A stretch of 64,000 nucleotides of DNA. Source: Cryomorphaceae bacterium (GTDB taxonomy: Bacteria > Bacteroidota > Bacteroidia > Flavobacteriales_D > Parvicellaceae). Position 1 is the first letter of the stretch. Every line of letters starts with the position of its first letter. Made by a program: the position numbers and the translations under genes. A model generated the notes under the pieces. It saw only the letters and a list, made by a program, of their open reading frames with translations, searched no databases and had not been told where the DNA came from. Below, piece after piece: positions 21,740-30,771 of this stretch. The stretch is taken from contig CAJJBV010000002.1 in the NCBI GenBank assembly GCA_905182525.1, forward strand, positions 462,279 to 526,278, in the 5' to 3' direction.

Positions 21740-22726
21740 TAAGTATTTCGATGTGTTTTCTATAGCATCAACGATAGAGTTGAATTTAAACCCAATTTGT
21801 TTTATTATTTTTTCATTATTGTAATGATTGTTTTGAGAGGAGGTTCTGGCAGTTTCTTTTGTAAGTTGAGGATTTTTTCTAGTTATAAAACACTTAATAA
21901 ATTCCAATCTCCAGGCCAAATTCATTAATTTTTTAGAAGCAATTTTTAATGGTGGTGTTACATTTAAACTTTTTGCAACAGTTTGAAATACATTTTTATA
22001 TGATACATTTTCACCAACGACAATATATCTTTCTGCAGAAATTTTAGAATTCATTAATTCAACAATAGATTTAGAAACATCTCGAACATCTACAAACCCG
22101 TTACTTCCAGTAGGATAATGGGAAAGTCCAGAATATATTTTTTTAAATATGGTAGTACTTGATCTATTCCATGTTGATGGCCCCAATATTATTCCTGGAT
22201 TTATAATGACAGCTTGCAGTCCTTCTTGAATTCCCCTCCAAACCTCATTCTCAGCCTTATTTTTAGAGATTGCATAAAAACTATTGTCTTTGCCATCTTT
22301 CCATTTGTTTGATTCAGAATAAATCCCATCTCCTTTTCTTCCAATTGCTGCCACAGAACTTACATATCCTAACTTTTTAATATTATTTTCTAAACATGCA
22401 TTTACAATATTTGCAGTTCCATTTATATTAATGCTCGATATTTTTAATTGTTCTTTTTTAATAAAACTAACTATTGCAGCACAGTGATAAACATGATCGA
22501 TGTCTTTAACAACATCATAAACTTGAATTACATCATCAACATTCATTTCTACCCACTCAATCTTTTTAAAAAATGACGATTTTCCATAAAAATCAAATAA
22601 TTTTTTGACGTTTTCTAGTCTAGAATTTTTAGTGAAAGTTGCTTTAACAGATTCTTTTTTTGTTAAAAGATCTAACATTACATGCATTCCAACCAATCCA
22701 GTAGCCCCAGTAACTAGGTTTTTCAT
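21725..22726 (-). CDS. NAD(P)-dependent epimerase/dehydratase (extended SDR)
   Basis: 333 aa. The N-terminal nucleotide-binding motif is VTGATGLVGMHV, and the active-site YAISKNKAE gives the YxxxK pair. The sequence NVSYKNVFQTVAKSLNV and the overall shape resemble the dihydroflavonol-reductase-like subgroup of extended SDRs common in Bacteroidota. The substrate is unknown. Divergent from tyrS. Confidence 0.88.
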   Translation of the reverse strand: MKNLVTGATGLVGMHVMLDLLTKKESVKATFTKNSRLENVKKLFDFYGKSSFFKKIEWVEMNVDDVIQVYDVVKDIDHVYHCAAIVSFIKKEQLKISSININGTANIVNACLENNIKKLGYVSSVAAIGRKGDGIYSESNKWKDGKDNSFYAISKNKAENEVWRGIQEGLQAVIINPGIILGPSTWNRSSTTIFKKIYSGLSHYPTGSNGFVDVRDVSKSIVELMNSKISAERYIVVGENVSYKNVFQTVAKSLNVTPPLKIASKKLMNLAWRLEFIKCFITRKNPQLTKETARTSSQNNHYNNEKIIKQIGFKFNSIVDAIENTSKYLLKFK

Positions 22727-22790
22727 ATTATTATGTAATTTTTAAAATGTTTCAATATTAAATTCAATATTTAGATTTTAATTTATGTGA

Positions 22791-22806
22791 AACAAATATA
22801 TTTGTT
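22791..22806. promoter_or_regulatory. Perfect 16-bp palindrome holding two face-to-face -7 boxes
   Basis: AACAAATATATTTGTT is its own reverse complement. On the plus strand it contains TATATTTG (22797-22804) and on the minus strand the same box (22800-22793), each fitting TAnnTTTG. It sits between the epimerase (minus) and tyrS (plus, start 22831), so it may drive both. Neither direction shows a clear TTTG at -33. Confidence 0.45.
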
Positions 22807-22830
22807 AATTATCAATAATAAGAACTGAAA

Positions 22831-24111
22831 GTGAATTTTGTAGAAGAGTTGAAATTTAGGGGCATGATCCACGACATTATGCCAAAAACGGAAGACTATT
22901 TAAATAATAATAAAGTATCTGGCTACATTGGTTTTGATCCAACCTCAGATTCTTTACATATTGGTAGCTTAGTTCAAATAATGACCCTTGTTCATTTTCA
23001 AAGACATGGCCATAAACCATATGTACTATTAGGTGGTGCCACAGGAATGGTCGGAGATCCTTCAGGCAAATCAAAAGAGAGAAATTTACTCGACTCAAAA
23101 GAGTTAGATAAAAATATTAGTTCCATAAAAAAACAATTATCTAGATTTTTAAAATTTGATTCTTCAGAAAATGAAGCTGTTATTGTAAATAATAAGGATT
23201 GGTTCGAAAATTTTAATTTCTTAGACTTTATAAGAGATGTAGGTAAGCATATTACAGTAAATTATATGATGTCTAAAGATTCGGTTAAAAAACGTTTAGA
23301 AACCGGAATTTCTTTTACCGAATTTACTTATCAACTTGTTCAAGGATATGACTTTTATTGGCTTTATAAGAACCATAACTGCTTAGTGCAATTAGGTGGT
23401 TCAGATCAGTGGGGAAATATAGTTACTGGAACAGAACTTATAAGAAGAATGGATGGGGGATCTGCCTATGCAATAACTACTCCTTTAGTACAAAAAGCCG
23501 ACGGCACAAAATTTGGCAAAACAGAATCAGGTAATATATGGTTAGATCCCGTAAAAACATCTCCCTATAAGTTTTACCAATATTGGATTAACTCCAGTGA
23601 TATTGACGCAGAAAACTATATTAAAATATTTACACTTCACGATAAAAATAAAATTGAAGACTTAATAGCTCAACATAAAGAAAACCCTGGTCTTAGACTA
23701 CTTCAAAATGAACTTGGAAAATATATTACTTCCATGATCCACGGTGAAGAACAATATTTAATGGCAAAAGAAGCTTCTTCAATACTATTTATGAAAGGTG
23801 ATGAAGCCGTTTCCGCTTTGAAATCTTTATCTACGGATCTTTTTTTAGATATTTTTGAAGGTGTTCCTAAAACTGAAATTAGTAAAGAAGAAATTTTTAA
23901 CGGAATTCCAATAATTGATGCCCTTGTAGAAAAATCGGGTTTTTTAAAATCTAATGGTGAAGCAAGAAGAGCGATAAATGAAAATTCAATTTCTTTAAAT
24001 AAATCTAAAGTCAAATTAGATACCATAATAAATACTAAAGATTTAATTGATGGAAAGTATCTTCTTTTACAAAGGGGAAAGAAAAATTATTTTGTAATTC
24101 TAGTTGCTTAA
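22831..24111 (+). CDS. tyrS: Tyrosyl-tRNA synthetase
   Basis: 426 aa, class I synthetase charging tRNA-Tyr. DPTSDSLHIGSL holds the HIGH-type motif, GGSDQWGNIVTG is the tyrosine-binding region, KADGTKFGKTESGN is the KMSKS-type loop, and the C-terminal S4-like RNA-binding part (ARRAINENSISLN) is present. The start is GTG at 22831. The last four bases overlap the end of the convergent LuxE-like gene. Confidence 0.96.
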   Translation: MNFVEELKFRGMIHDIMPKTEDYLNNNKVSGYIGFDPTSDSLHIGSLVQIMTLVHFQRHGHKPYVLLGGATGMVGDPSGKSKERNLLDSKELDKNISSIKKQLSRFLKFDSSENEAVIVNNKDWFENFNFLDFIRDVGKHITVNYMMSKDSVKKRLETGISFTEFTYQLVQGYDFYWLYKNHNCLVQLGGSDQWGNIVTGTELIRRMDGGSAYAITTPLVQKADGTKFGKTESGNIWLDPVKTSPYKFYQYWINSSDIDAENYIKIFTLHDKNKIEDLIAQHKENPGLRLLQNELGKYITSMIHGEEQYLMAKEASSILFMKGDEAVSALKSLSTDLFLDIFEGVPKTEISKEEIFNGIPIIDALVEKSGFLKSNGEARRAINENSISLNKSKVKLDTIINTKDLIDGKYLLLQRGKKNYFVILVA

Positions 24112-25082
24112 AAAGATAGTAAATTACATCCTCTTACTTCAGATTGATCAAACCTCCCTAATATTTCTATTTTTCCTTTTGTTACTTCTCTTCCTATATC
24201 TTGTGTTTCAATGAAGGAGCAGCTGTAAATGTTAGCTAAATCGATAATATTAATTCCTCCAGAATTATTGATTTTTGCAATCGAATACGGATCTTCAAAA
24301 TCTCTAACTATTAATTTCATCCATGGTGGAGTTTGAAATAATCCATTTTTTTTTGAATATGCTTGAGAAAGTAATTCTGTCATCCCATATTCACTGTGTA
24401 TATAATCTACATTAAATGCAGTTTTTAGTTTTTCATGTAATTCTTCTCTCACAATTTCCTTTCTTCTACCTTTCATTCCTCCAGTTTCCATTATTATCCA
24501 ATTACTTAAATCAAATGAATCTAATTCTGACAATTCTAAAAGCGCGTAACTAACTCCGATTAAAAGAACTTTCTTATTCTTCAACTCCTTCGCCAGATTT
24601 TTAAAAGTATTCAGATCTAATTTTATGTAATTACTATCAGAACTTTTGCTGTTTTGAATAAAATCATTTACCATATAGATTAAAGAGCTATCTCCTTGTT
24701 CGAGATAAGATGGTAAAAGAGCTAGAACTGTCCATTCATTAGGATTACCATAAAAATACTCGAAGCCAAGATTAAAGGATTTTTTATATAGTTTGATACT
24801 GTGAACTAGATGCTTGCTTCTATTTTTTTGAGTGGTTCCACTGCTTAAAAATGTTTTTTCTACAGTTAGGTTATTTGAAATCACATTATGCTCTTTAAAA
24901 AATTGAACTGGAAGAAATGGAATTTCTCTATAGTTTGATATCTTATCTTTTTCTAATTTCAATAAATCGACATAAGATTTATAAATAGGGATATTTTTGT
25001 ACTGAAACTGGAATACTTCTAATGCTACAGAATTAAATTCATCTTCATTACTGATATTAAATATTTTTTTAGACAGACTCAA
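24108..25082 (-). CDS. LuxE-like acyl-protein synthetase domain protein
   Basis: 324 aa. The REIPFLPVQFFKEHNV segment, the TFLSSGTTQKNRSKH motif (an adenylate-forming P-loop-like element), VDYIHSEYGMTELLSQAYS and the C-terminal EILGRFDQSEVRGCNLLSF match the LuxE acyl-protein synthetase family of the ANL superfamily. In Bacteroidota such proteins occur without any luciferase, and none is visible here. It probably activates a fatty or aromatic acid as an adenylate. Divergent from the lipoprotein gene with only 29 bases between the start codons. Confidence 0.82.
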   Translation of the reverse strand: MSLSKKIFNISNEDEFNSVALEVFQFQYKNIPIYKSYVDLLKLEKDKISNYREIPFLPVQFFKEHNVISNNLTVEKTFLSSGTTQKNRSKHLVHSIKLYKKSFNLGFEYFYGNPNEWTVLALLPSYLEQGDSSLIYMVNDFIQNSKSSDSNYIKLDLNTFKNLAKELKNKKVLLIGVSYALLELSELDSFDLSNWIIMETGGMKGRRKEIVREELHEKLKTAFNVDYIHSEYGMTELLSQAYSKKNGLFQTPPWMKLIVRDFEDPYSIAKINNSGGINIIDLANIYSCSFIETQDIGREVTKGKIEILGRFDQSEVRGCNLLSF

Positions 25083-25111
25083 AATAAAACTAAATAGCGT
25101 AAATTTATAAC

Positions 25112-25630
25112 GTGATAAAATCGAAAGTAAAAATAGTTATTGTTTTCTTATCAATGTGTTTAATCTCTTGTATTAAAACAGTAACATTTCCAAATGAACC
25201 ATTTATTGAATATTTGAGTTTTGAAAGTTTATCAGATTCTGGAAAGCTTACTTTTAGTTTTACAGATGGGGATGGAGATATAGGATTAGATCAAAATTTT
25301 TCATCACCTCCTTATAATACTGGCAGCTTTTATTATTACAATTTATATATTAATTATTATGAGTTAATGGATGGTCAATGGGTTCGAGGAAGAGCAGACC
25401 CCAATGGAGAAAATTTTTTCGGAGACTCGATAACATATCCTTTTAGAATTGAAAACATTACACCAAATGGTCAAAACCTTGCTATTCAAGGTGACATTGA
25501 AATAGTTTTAGAACCTTTCTACTTTAATTTTAATTCCAATCATGCAGATAGTATAAGATTTTCAATTTTATTAATTGATAGGTCTTTAAATCATAGTAAT
25601 ATAATATTTTCTCCCACTATAGTTCCTTGA
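25112..25630 (+). CDS. Putative lipoprotein, Ig-like beta domain
   Basis: 172 aa with a GTG start. A signal peptide with lipobox LISC (Cys20) predicts lipid anchoring. The mature part contains LTFSFTDGDGDIGL, a segment recurring in Bacteroidota lipoproteins of unknown function, followed by aromatic-rich beta strands. It is 10 bases ahead of the GWxTD lipoprotein gene and is probably co-transcribed with it and rlmB. Confidence 0.75.
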   Translation: MIKSKVKIVIVFLSMCLISCIKTVTFPNEPFIEYLSFESLSDSGKLTFSFTDGDGDIGLDQNFSSPPYNTGSFYYYNLYINYYELMDGQWVRGRADPNGENFFGDSITYPFRIENITPNGQNLAIQGDIEIVLEPFYFNFNSNHADSIRFSILLIDRSLNHSNIIFSPTIVP

Positions 25631-25640
25631 TTTAAATTTT

Positions 25641-26888
25641 ATGAAATTAAATATTTATTTATCGATTTTCATTACATTAAATCTCGCTTCTTGTTCTATT
25701 TCTAAGCCTGTAAATTATTCTATTGAAGATAGTAAGAACTCTTTACATCCTCAGTTTTTAATTTATCATAATAATGAGTCTACATCTCAATTGTTTTTTC
25801 AAGTAGCTACTGAAGATGTTCTTTATTCAAGGTCAACGATTAACCAACCATTTAGCGCAAAAATTTTACTTGAATATATAGTTTTTCAAAAAGATCATAA
25901 AGAAATAATTGATTCTGGATCTATATTAATTACAGATCAATATTTGAAAAATAAAAAAGCAAGAATTGATACTAATTTTATTTTTAATTTTTCTAAATCT
26001 GAAGAAGGTTTTCTCGATCTAAGAATAAGTGACATAAACAGGTCTAGAGAATTTAGAAAAACACTTTCTATTGATAAATTTAGTGAGTCAAGCAGACAGT
26101 TTTATATGATTACAGATACAAGTAATCAAATATTATTTGACGACTTTTTTTTCGAGGGCCAATCTATTTTAATTAAAAGTCATTTTAATAATGACAAACT
26201 TTATGCAACAAAAAACAAAACGGTTTTTCCACTTTCCCCACCACCTTTTACTAAATCTGCTCAACCGTCTTTTCCTGACAATATTTCGTTCACCGAAGAA
26301 TTAAACTTTAACTCCAAAAACATTATTTTCTATGATTTGCCAAATGAAGGTTTTGTTTTTTTTCAATTGGATACATTAAATGATTTGGGATTTACATTAT
26401 TTAATTTTCACAACGATTATCCACTTTTAAAAAGTGCTGAGCAATTAATACCCCCCTTAAGATATTTAACTACTAAAGATGAATTTGATTTATTAGTTTC
26501 TTCTATTAATCCTAAGGTTGCAGTAGACAAATACTGGCTTTCAAACGCAACTTCAAAAGAAAGAGCTAGAACACTTATTAGAGTATTTTATTCAAGAGTA
26601 GAATTTGCCAACAAACTTTTTTCTTGTCATCTAGAAGGTTGGAAAACAGACAGAGGAATGATAAGTATTATTTTCGGAACTCCTTCATATACTTCATTGG
26701 TGAGAAATTCGGAAGTTTGGATTTATGGCGATGAAAATAATATACATTCTTTAAAATTTGTTTTTGATCAAAAACCTAATCCATTTTCGTCTAATGATTA
26801 CGTGTTAAGTAGAAATTATTCCTATAAAAACCCATGGTATAGAGCTGTGGAAAGCTGGAGAAACGGTAAAGTATATTTATTAAAATGA
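25641..26888 (+). CDS. GWxTD-domain lipoprotein
   Basis: 415 aa. A signal peptide with lipobox ending in ASC near residue 19. The C-terminal third holds VDKYWL, RVFYSRVEFANKLFS and the name-giving GWKTDRGMISIIFGTP, then the closing WRNGKVYLLK, which define the GWxTD domain family of Bacteroidota. Function is not established. The stop overlaps the rlmB start by 4 bases (ATGA), showing translational coupling. Confidence 0.92.
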   Translation: MKLNIYLSIFITLNLASCSISKPVNYSIEDSKNSLHPQFLIYHNNESTSQLFFQVATEDVLYSRSTINQPFSAKILLEYIVFQKDHKEIIDSGSILITDQYLKNKKARIDTNFIFNFSKSEEGFLDLRISDINRSREFRKTLSIDKFSESSRQFYMITDTSNQILFDDFFFEGQSILIKSHFNNDKLYATKNKTVFPLSPPPFTKSAQPSFPDNISFTEELNFNSKNIIFYDLPNEGFVFFQLDTLNDLGFTLFNFHNDYPLLKSAEQLIPPLRYLTTKDEFDLLVSSINPKVAVDKYWLSNATSKERARTLIRVFYSRVEFANKLFSCHLEGWKTDRGMISIIFGTPSYTSLVRNSEVWIYGDENNIHSLKFVFDQKPNPFSSNDYVLSRNYSYKNPWYRAVESWRNGKVYLLK

Positions 26889-27622
26889 ACAAAACAAATA
26901 CAGAAGATTTAGTTTTTGGTATTCGATCTGTTATTGAAGCTATAAACGAAGGTAAGACTATAAATAAAATTTATTTACAAAAGGGTCTAACAGGCGATTT
27001 AATTAAAGAATTAGTAATTCTAATTCATAAAGAAAAGATTCTTGTTCAAAAAGTTCCTGTACAGAAGCTGAATCACTTGGTTAAGAAAAATCATCAGGGA
27101 GTAATTGCGATGATTTCTCCAGTGCCTTATCACCAGTTGGAGTGGTTGGTTCAAGCTATATATGAAAAAGGGGAAGATCCATTTATTTTGATTTTAGACA
27201 GGGTAAAAGATGTAAGGAATTTTGGTGCAATATCTAGAACTGCAGAGTGTCTTGGAGTTCATGCAATTGTTCTTCCAAATAAAGATTCTGCTTTAATTAC
27301 CAACGATGCTATTAAAACATCCGCTGGGGCATTATTTAAAATTCCAGTTTGCAAAGTAAATAGTTTGTCATCATCCATTGACTTTTTGAAGGGATACGGA
27401 CTTAAAATATTTGCATGTACAGAAAAATCTGATATTTTAATAAATAAAATTGATGGTGCTGGACCTAAAGCATTAATTATTGGAAGTGAAGAGGATGGAG
27501 TAGATTCACAATTGTTAAAAATTTCGGATGTAAGTTTTAAAATTCCAATGACAGGAACAATTGCTTCTTTAAATGTTTCCGTTGCTAGTGGTATAGCTAT
27601 TCATCAATTATTAAGCAATTAA
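26885..27622 (+). CDS. rlmB: 23S rRNA (guanosine-2'-O-)-methyltransferase RlmB
   Basis: 245 aa SPOUT methyltransferase. It opens with an L30-like substrate-binding domain (VFGIRSVIEAINEGKTINKIYL). The SPOUT motifs follow: LDRVKDVRNFGAISRTAECLG, AIKTSAGALFKIPV, IIGSEEDGVD and SLNVSVASGIAIHQLL, which form the trefoil knot binding SAM. Expected to methylate G2251 (E. coli numbering) of 23S rRNA. Confidence 0.94.
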   Translation: MNKTNTEDLVFGIRSVIEAINEGKTINKIYLQKGLTGDLIKELVILIHKEKILVQKVPVQKLNHLVKKNHQGVIAMISPVPYHQLEWLVQAIYEKGEDPFILILDRVKDVRNFGAISRTAECLGVHAIVLPNKDSALITNDAIKTSAGALFKIPVCKVNSLSSSIDFLKGYGLKIFACTEKSDILINKIDGAGPKALIIGSEEDGVDSQLLKISDVSFKIPMTGTIASLNVSVASGIAIHQLLSN

Positions 27623-28845
27623 CTATTTATACAACTAATTCCTGCTATTTCTAGGTCTTTCCAAAAATCAGGATAAGATTTATTGACTACATTTTTATTC
27701 TCAAATGAAATAGAATTGATTTTCATAGATAGTGGAGCAATACTCATAGAAATTCTATGATCGTTGTGACAATCAATAATTGAGTTGGGTTGCTCTATTT
27801 TTTGATTTTCCTTAATACTAATAGAAGAATTATCTATTTGAGTATTTATATTAAATTTTTTTAATTCTTTTTGAATAACTTCTAGTCTTTTAGACTCTTT
27901 AATTTGTAGGTTTTTTAAACCTTTTAAATGTGCTTTTATTCCAAGCCCAGAACAAGTTACTATTAAAGGCAATCCCAGATCAGGATAATTGGATAAATCT
28001 AAATTAAGTTCTTTGACTAATTTGCTATTTCTTGAAAGAATGATAGAGTTCTTTTTAAATGATGTTTTAACACCTAGATTACTAAATATTTCACTTAGTA
28101 TAGAATCCCCCTGTATTGACGATTTATTCAATTTGGGAATCTCAATTTTACCAGTTTTACTAAGCGCTACAAAACTGTACCAAAATGACGCAGCTGACCA
28201 ATCATTTTCCACCATCATTTTTTTTCCAATATAACTTTGCTTTTCTATTTTTATTAAATTATTTTTCCAACTATAGTTAATCCCAAATTCACTCATCAGC
28301 TCAAGTGTCATCTTAATATATGGTTTGGATAAAACTTTAGAAACAATTTCTAAGTGTATGCCATTCTCTAGTTTTGGAGCAATCATTAATAAGGCAGATA
28401 TAAATTGACTACTTATATTACCTTTTATAATTAGTTTTTTACTTTTTAATTCCCCCCCTTTTATTTCAATAGGAGGGAAGCCATTTTTATTCAAATATTT
28501 AAGCTCAGTGCCCAGCTCTAAAAGACAATCTATAAGTGGTTTAATAGGTCTTTCATGCATTCTTTTAGACCCTGAAACTACCCAATTCCCATCTTTAGTT
28601 GCAAGAAAAGCTAGTGAAAATCTTAGTGCTGTACCAGCATCTTCACAATCAATATCTTTTTGTGATTTAAAATCGTTTAATATTTTAGTTAGTATTCTTG
28701 TGTCTTTGGCATTGCTTAAGTTTTCAATATTAAATTTATTATCGCATAATTCTCTTATAATTAAAAGCCTGTTACTTATACTCTTAGAAGCTTCTAAATT
28801 AATAGAACCGGAAATGGTTTTACTCTTAGCGGAGATTTTAATCAT
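27619..28845 (-). CDS. aroA: 3-phosphoshikimate 1-carboxyvinyltransferase (EPSP synthase)
   Basis: 408 aa, sixth step of the shikimate pathway. KSISNRLLI at the N-terminus, EDAGTALRFSLAFLA, GSKRMHERPIKPL, NDWSAASFWYSF and CHNDHRISMSIAPLS are family hallmarks. It overlaps aroB by 8 bases and ends overlapping the convergent rlmB by 4. Together with aroB and the crotonase ahead it forms one tight operon. Confidence 0.93.
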   Translation of the reverse strand: MIKISAKSKTISGSINLEASKSISNRLLIIRELCDNKFNIENLSNAKDTRILTKILNDFKSQKDIDCEDAGTALRFSLAFLATKDGNWVVSGSKRMHERPIKPLIDCLLELGTELKYLNKNGFPPIEIKGGELKSKKLIIKGNISSQFISALLMIAPKLENGIHLEIVSKVLSKPYIKMTLELMSEFGINYSWKNNLIKIEKQSYIGKKMMVENDWSAASFWYSFVALSKTGKIEIPKLNKSSIQGDSILSEIFSNLGVKTSFKKNSIILSRNSKLVKELNLDLSNYPDLGLPLIVTCSGLGIKAHLKGLKNLQIKESKRLEVIQKELKKFNINTQIDNSSISIKENQKIEQPNSIIDCHNDHRISMSIAPLSMKINSISFENKNVVNKSYPDFWKDLEIAGISCINS

Positions 28846-29896
28846 TTATGAAAAATTCTAATAAGTAAGATTCCAATTTTTTAAACTCTATTTCATGATT
28901 AATAGTAACCTCTCCAATTCTTGTAGGCAGTGAAAAATTAATAGAATCTTTAGTATTTTTTTTATCCGAAAGCATTAGTTTCAAAATTGCTTTTGGTTCA
29001 ATTTTAAAATTTAAATAGGCTTTGAATTTCTCATTCAAAACAGTTTTTATTTCATTGAATGAAACTTCATTTAGGAGATTTTCTTTTTTTGCAATGAAGG
29101 ACTCAATAATCATCCCTTTTGCAATTGCAAAACCATGTAAGGTAGGTTGGTTAATATTTAACAAATAACTTTCAATCGAATGCCCAACAGTATGTCCAAA
29201 GTTCAATTTTTTTCTAATATTTTTTTCATAAGGATCTATGTTTACAATCTCTAATTTTAAATTGGAAGAAGTTTTTACTAAGTAATCGTAATTTAATTGG
29301 TTTGAGTTTTCATTCAGATAATTCCAAAGATTTAGATCTGTAATTATACTATGCTTGTAAATTTCAGCTAATCCAGAATACATCTCTTTTTCAGGAAGCG
29401 ATTCTAAAAATGTTGTGTCAAAAAAAATAGCTTTTGGATTAGTGAATGTTCCTATATTATTTTTTAAATAATCATAATTAAATCCATTTTTGCCTCCAAT
29501 AGAGGCATCAGCCATAGCTAATAGAGTTGTTGGAAATAAAACAAACTCTATTCCTCTATTATAAGTAGAGGCTGCAAAACCAGCTAAATCACTGACCATT
29601 CCTCCACCTAAAATAAATAATGTATCATTTCTTTTTAATTTATTTTTTTTAAAAAAATCCCAAACTTTGGAAACGTTCTCTAAAGTTTTATTTCTTTCAC
29701 CGTGAGGAAGTACTAAATGAATAATGTTTTTAGAAATACTTTTACTTATATAATCTATATACTCAACTGTATTTTGATCTACAATTAAAAACATGCTATT
29801 GTCACCTAAATAACTATTAATATTTTTTTTAAAATCATTGATTAATCCAAAATTGGTTTCCACAATATTATTTTTTTTGAATTTTTTGAATTGCAT
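28838..29896 (-). CDS. aroB: 3-dehydroquinate synthase
   Basis: 352 aa, second step of the shikimate pathway. LPHGERNKTLENV, GGGMVSDLAGFAAS, FPTTLLAMADASIGGK, the metal-binding GLAEIYKHSIITD and NFGHTVGHSIES are all present. It overlaps the upstream crotonase gene by 29 bases and aroA by 8, so translation is likely coupled. Confidence 0.94.
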   Translation of the reverse strand: MQFKKFKKNNIVETNFGLINDFKKNINSYLGDNSMFLIVDQNTVEYIDYISKSISKNIIHLVLPHGERNKTLENVSKVWDFFKKNKLKRNDTLFILGGGMVSDLAGFAASTYNRGIEFVLFPTTLLAMADASIGGKNGFNYDYLKNNIGTFTNPKAIFFDTTFLESLPEKEMYSGLAEIYKHSIITDLNLWNYLNENSNQLNYDYLVKTSSNLKLEIVNIDPYEKNIRKKLNFGHTVGHSIESYLLNINQPTLHGFAIAKGMIIESFIAKKENLLNEVSFNEIKTVLNEKFKAYLNFKIEPKAILKLMLSDKKNTKDSINFSLPTRIGEVTINHEIEFKKLESYLLEFFIND

Positions 29897-30635
29897 TTTT
29901 AGAGAAATCTGAGAGAATCAATTTGCCAGAAATTTCAGCTCTCTTAGAGAGTAATTTATCCCAGTGTTCTGTGCCACTCCAAAAAATTTCTTTTAATTTT
30001 ACAGTAGCATCTACATGAGATTTTGAAATTATCCCAGCTAATTCTTCAATTGCATTATCCATTTGATCGTTATCTTCAAAAACTTCTGAGTAAAGTCCCT
30101 TTTGGAGAGCCCATTCAGAACTAAACCATTTTTCTGCATTAATCGCAAGTCCACTCATTGCTGATAATCCTATTTTTCTTTCAACTGCTGGTCCAACAAC
30201 AAAAGGACCAATTCCTAAAGCTAATTCACTAAGTTTTATTGATGAGTGTTTAGTTGCAAAACAGTAGTCTACAGAGCTTGCAATACCAACTCCCCCTCCA
30301 ACTGCTTTTCCTTGAACTCTTCCAATAATTATTTTTTTACATTTTCTGCAAGCATTTATAACATTTGCAAATCCTGAGAAAAAATCAATTCCTTCCTTTA
30401 AATTTTTGATTTCAATTAATTCTTGAAAACTTGCTCCAGCACAAAATGTTCTATCACCAGCAGACTTAAGTACAATTACTCTAACTTCATTTTTTTCGCT
30501 TGCTAGTGTAATTGTTGTTGCTAGTTTATTCAATAATTCACCAGGTAAAGAATTACTTTGAGGATGATAAAATTCAATTGTACCAATTCCCGCTTTGTCA
30601 GTTTTTAAATTGACATAACCATTCTTTTTTGTCAT
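29868..30635 (-). CDS. Enoyl-CoA hydratase/isomerase (paa-type crotonase)
   Basis: 255 aa crotonase. The oxyanion-hole segments are TFCAGASFQELI and GKAVGGGVGIASSVDY, and the catalytic Glu is in KLSELALGIGPFVVGPAVERKIG. The sequence recalls the crotonase that accompanies phenylacetate genes in Flavobacteriia, so a role in the paa pathway (hydration of 2,3-dehydroadipyl-CoA) is likely but not proven. First gene of a transcript with aroB and aroA. A candidate -7 box, TAGTTTTG, lies on the minus strand at 30662-30655. Confidence 0.85.
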   Translation of the reverse strand: MTKKNGYVNLKTDKAGIGTIEFYHPQSNSLPGELLNKLATTITLASEKNEVRVIVLKSAGDRTFCAGASFQELIEIKNLKEGIDFFSGFANVINACRKCKKIIIGRVQGKAVGGGVGIASSVDYCFATKHSSIKLSELALGIGPFVVGPAVERKIGLSAMSGLAINAEKWFSSEWALQKGLYSEVFEDNDQMDNAIEELAGIISKSHVDATVKLKEIFWSGTEHWDKLLSKRAEISGKLILSDFSKNAIQKIQKK

Positions 30636-30722
30636 AAAAAATATATTTTTCTTACAAAACTAAGCATTACTTCTTTTAGAGCCTATTTGCAGCTTGAAAA
30701 TTAAAAACTATTTAAATTGATG

Positions 30723-30730
30723 TATATTTG
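30723..30730 (+). promoter_or_regulatory. Candidate -7 box for the SPOR protein gene
   Basis: TATATTTG fits TAnnTTTG and stands about 42 bases before the start at 30772. No well-spaced TTTG is seen at -33, so support is moderate. Confidence 0.4.
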
Positions 30731-30771
30731 AGTAACTTATTTAATCTTGTTTGCGTATAGAGGTTTGCTTT

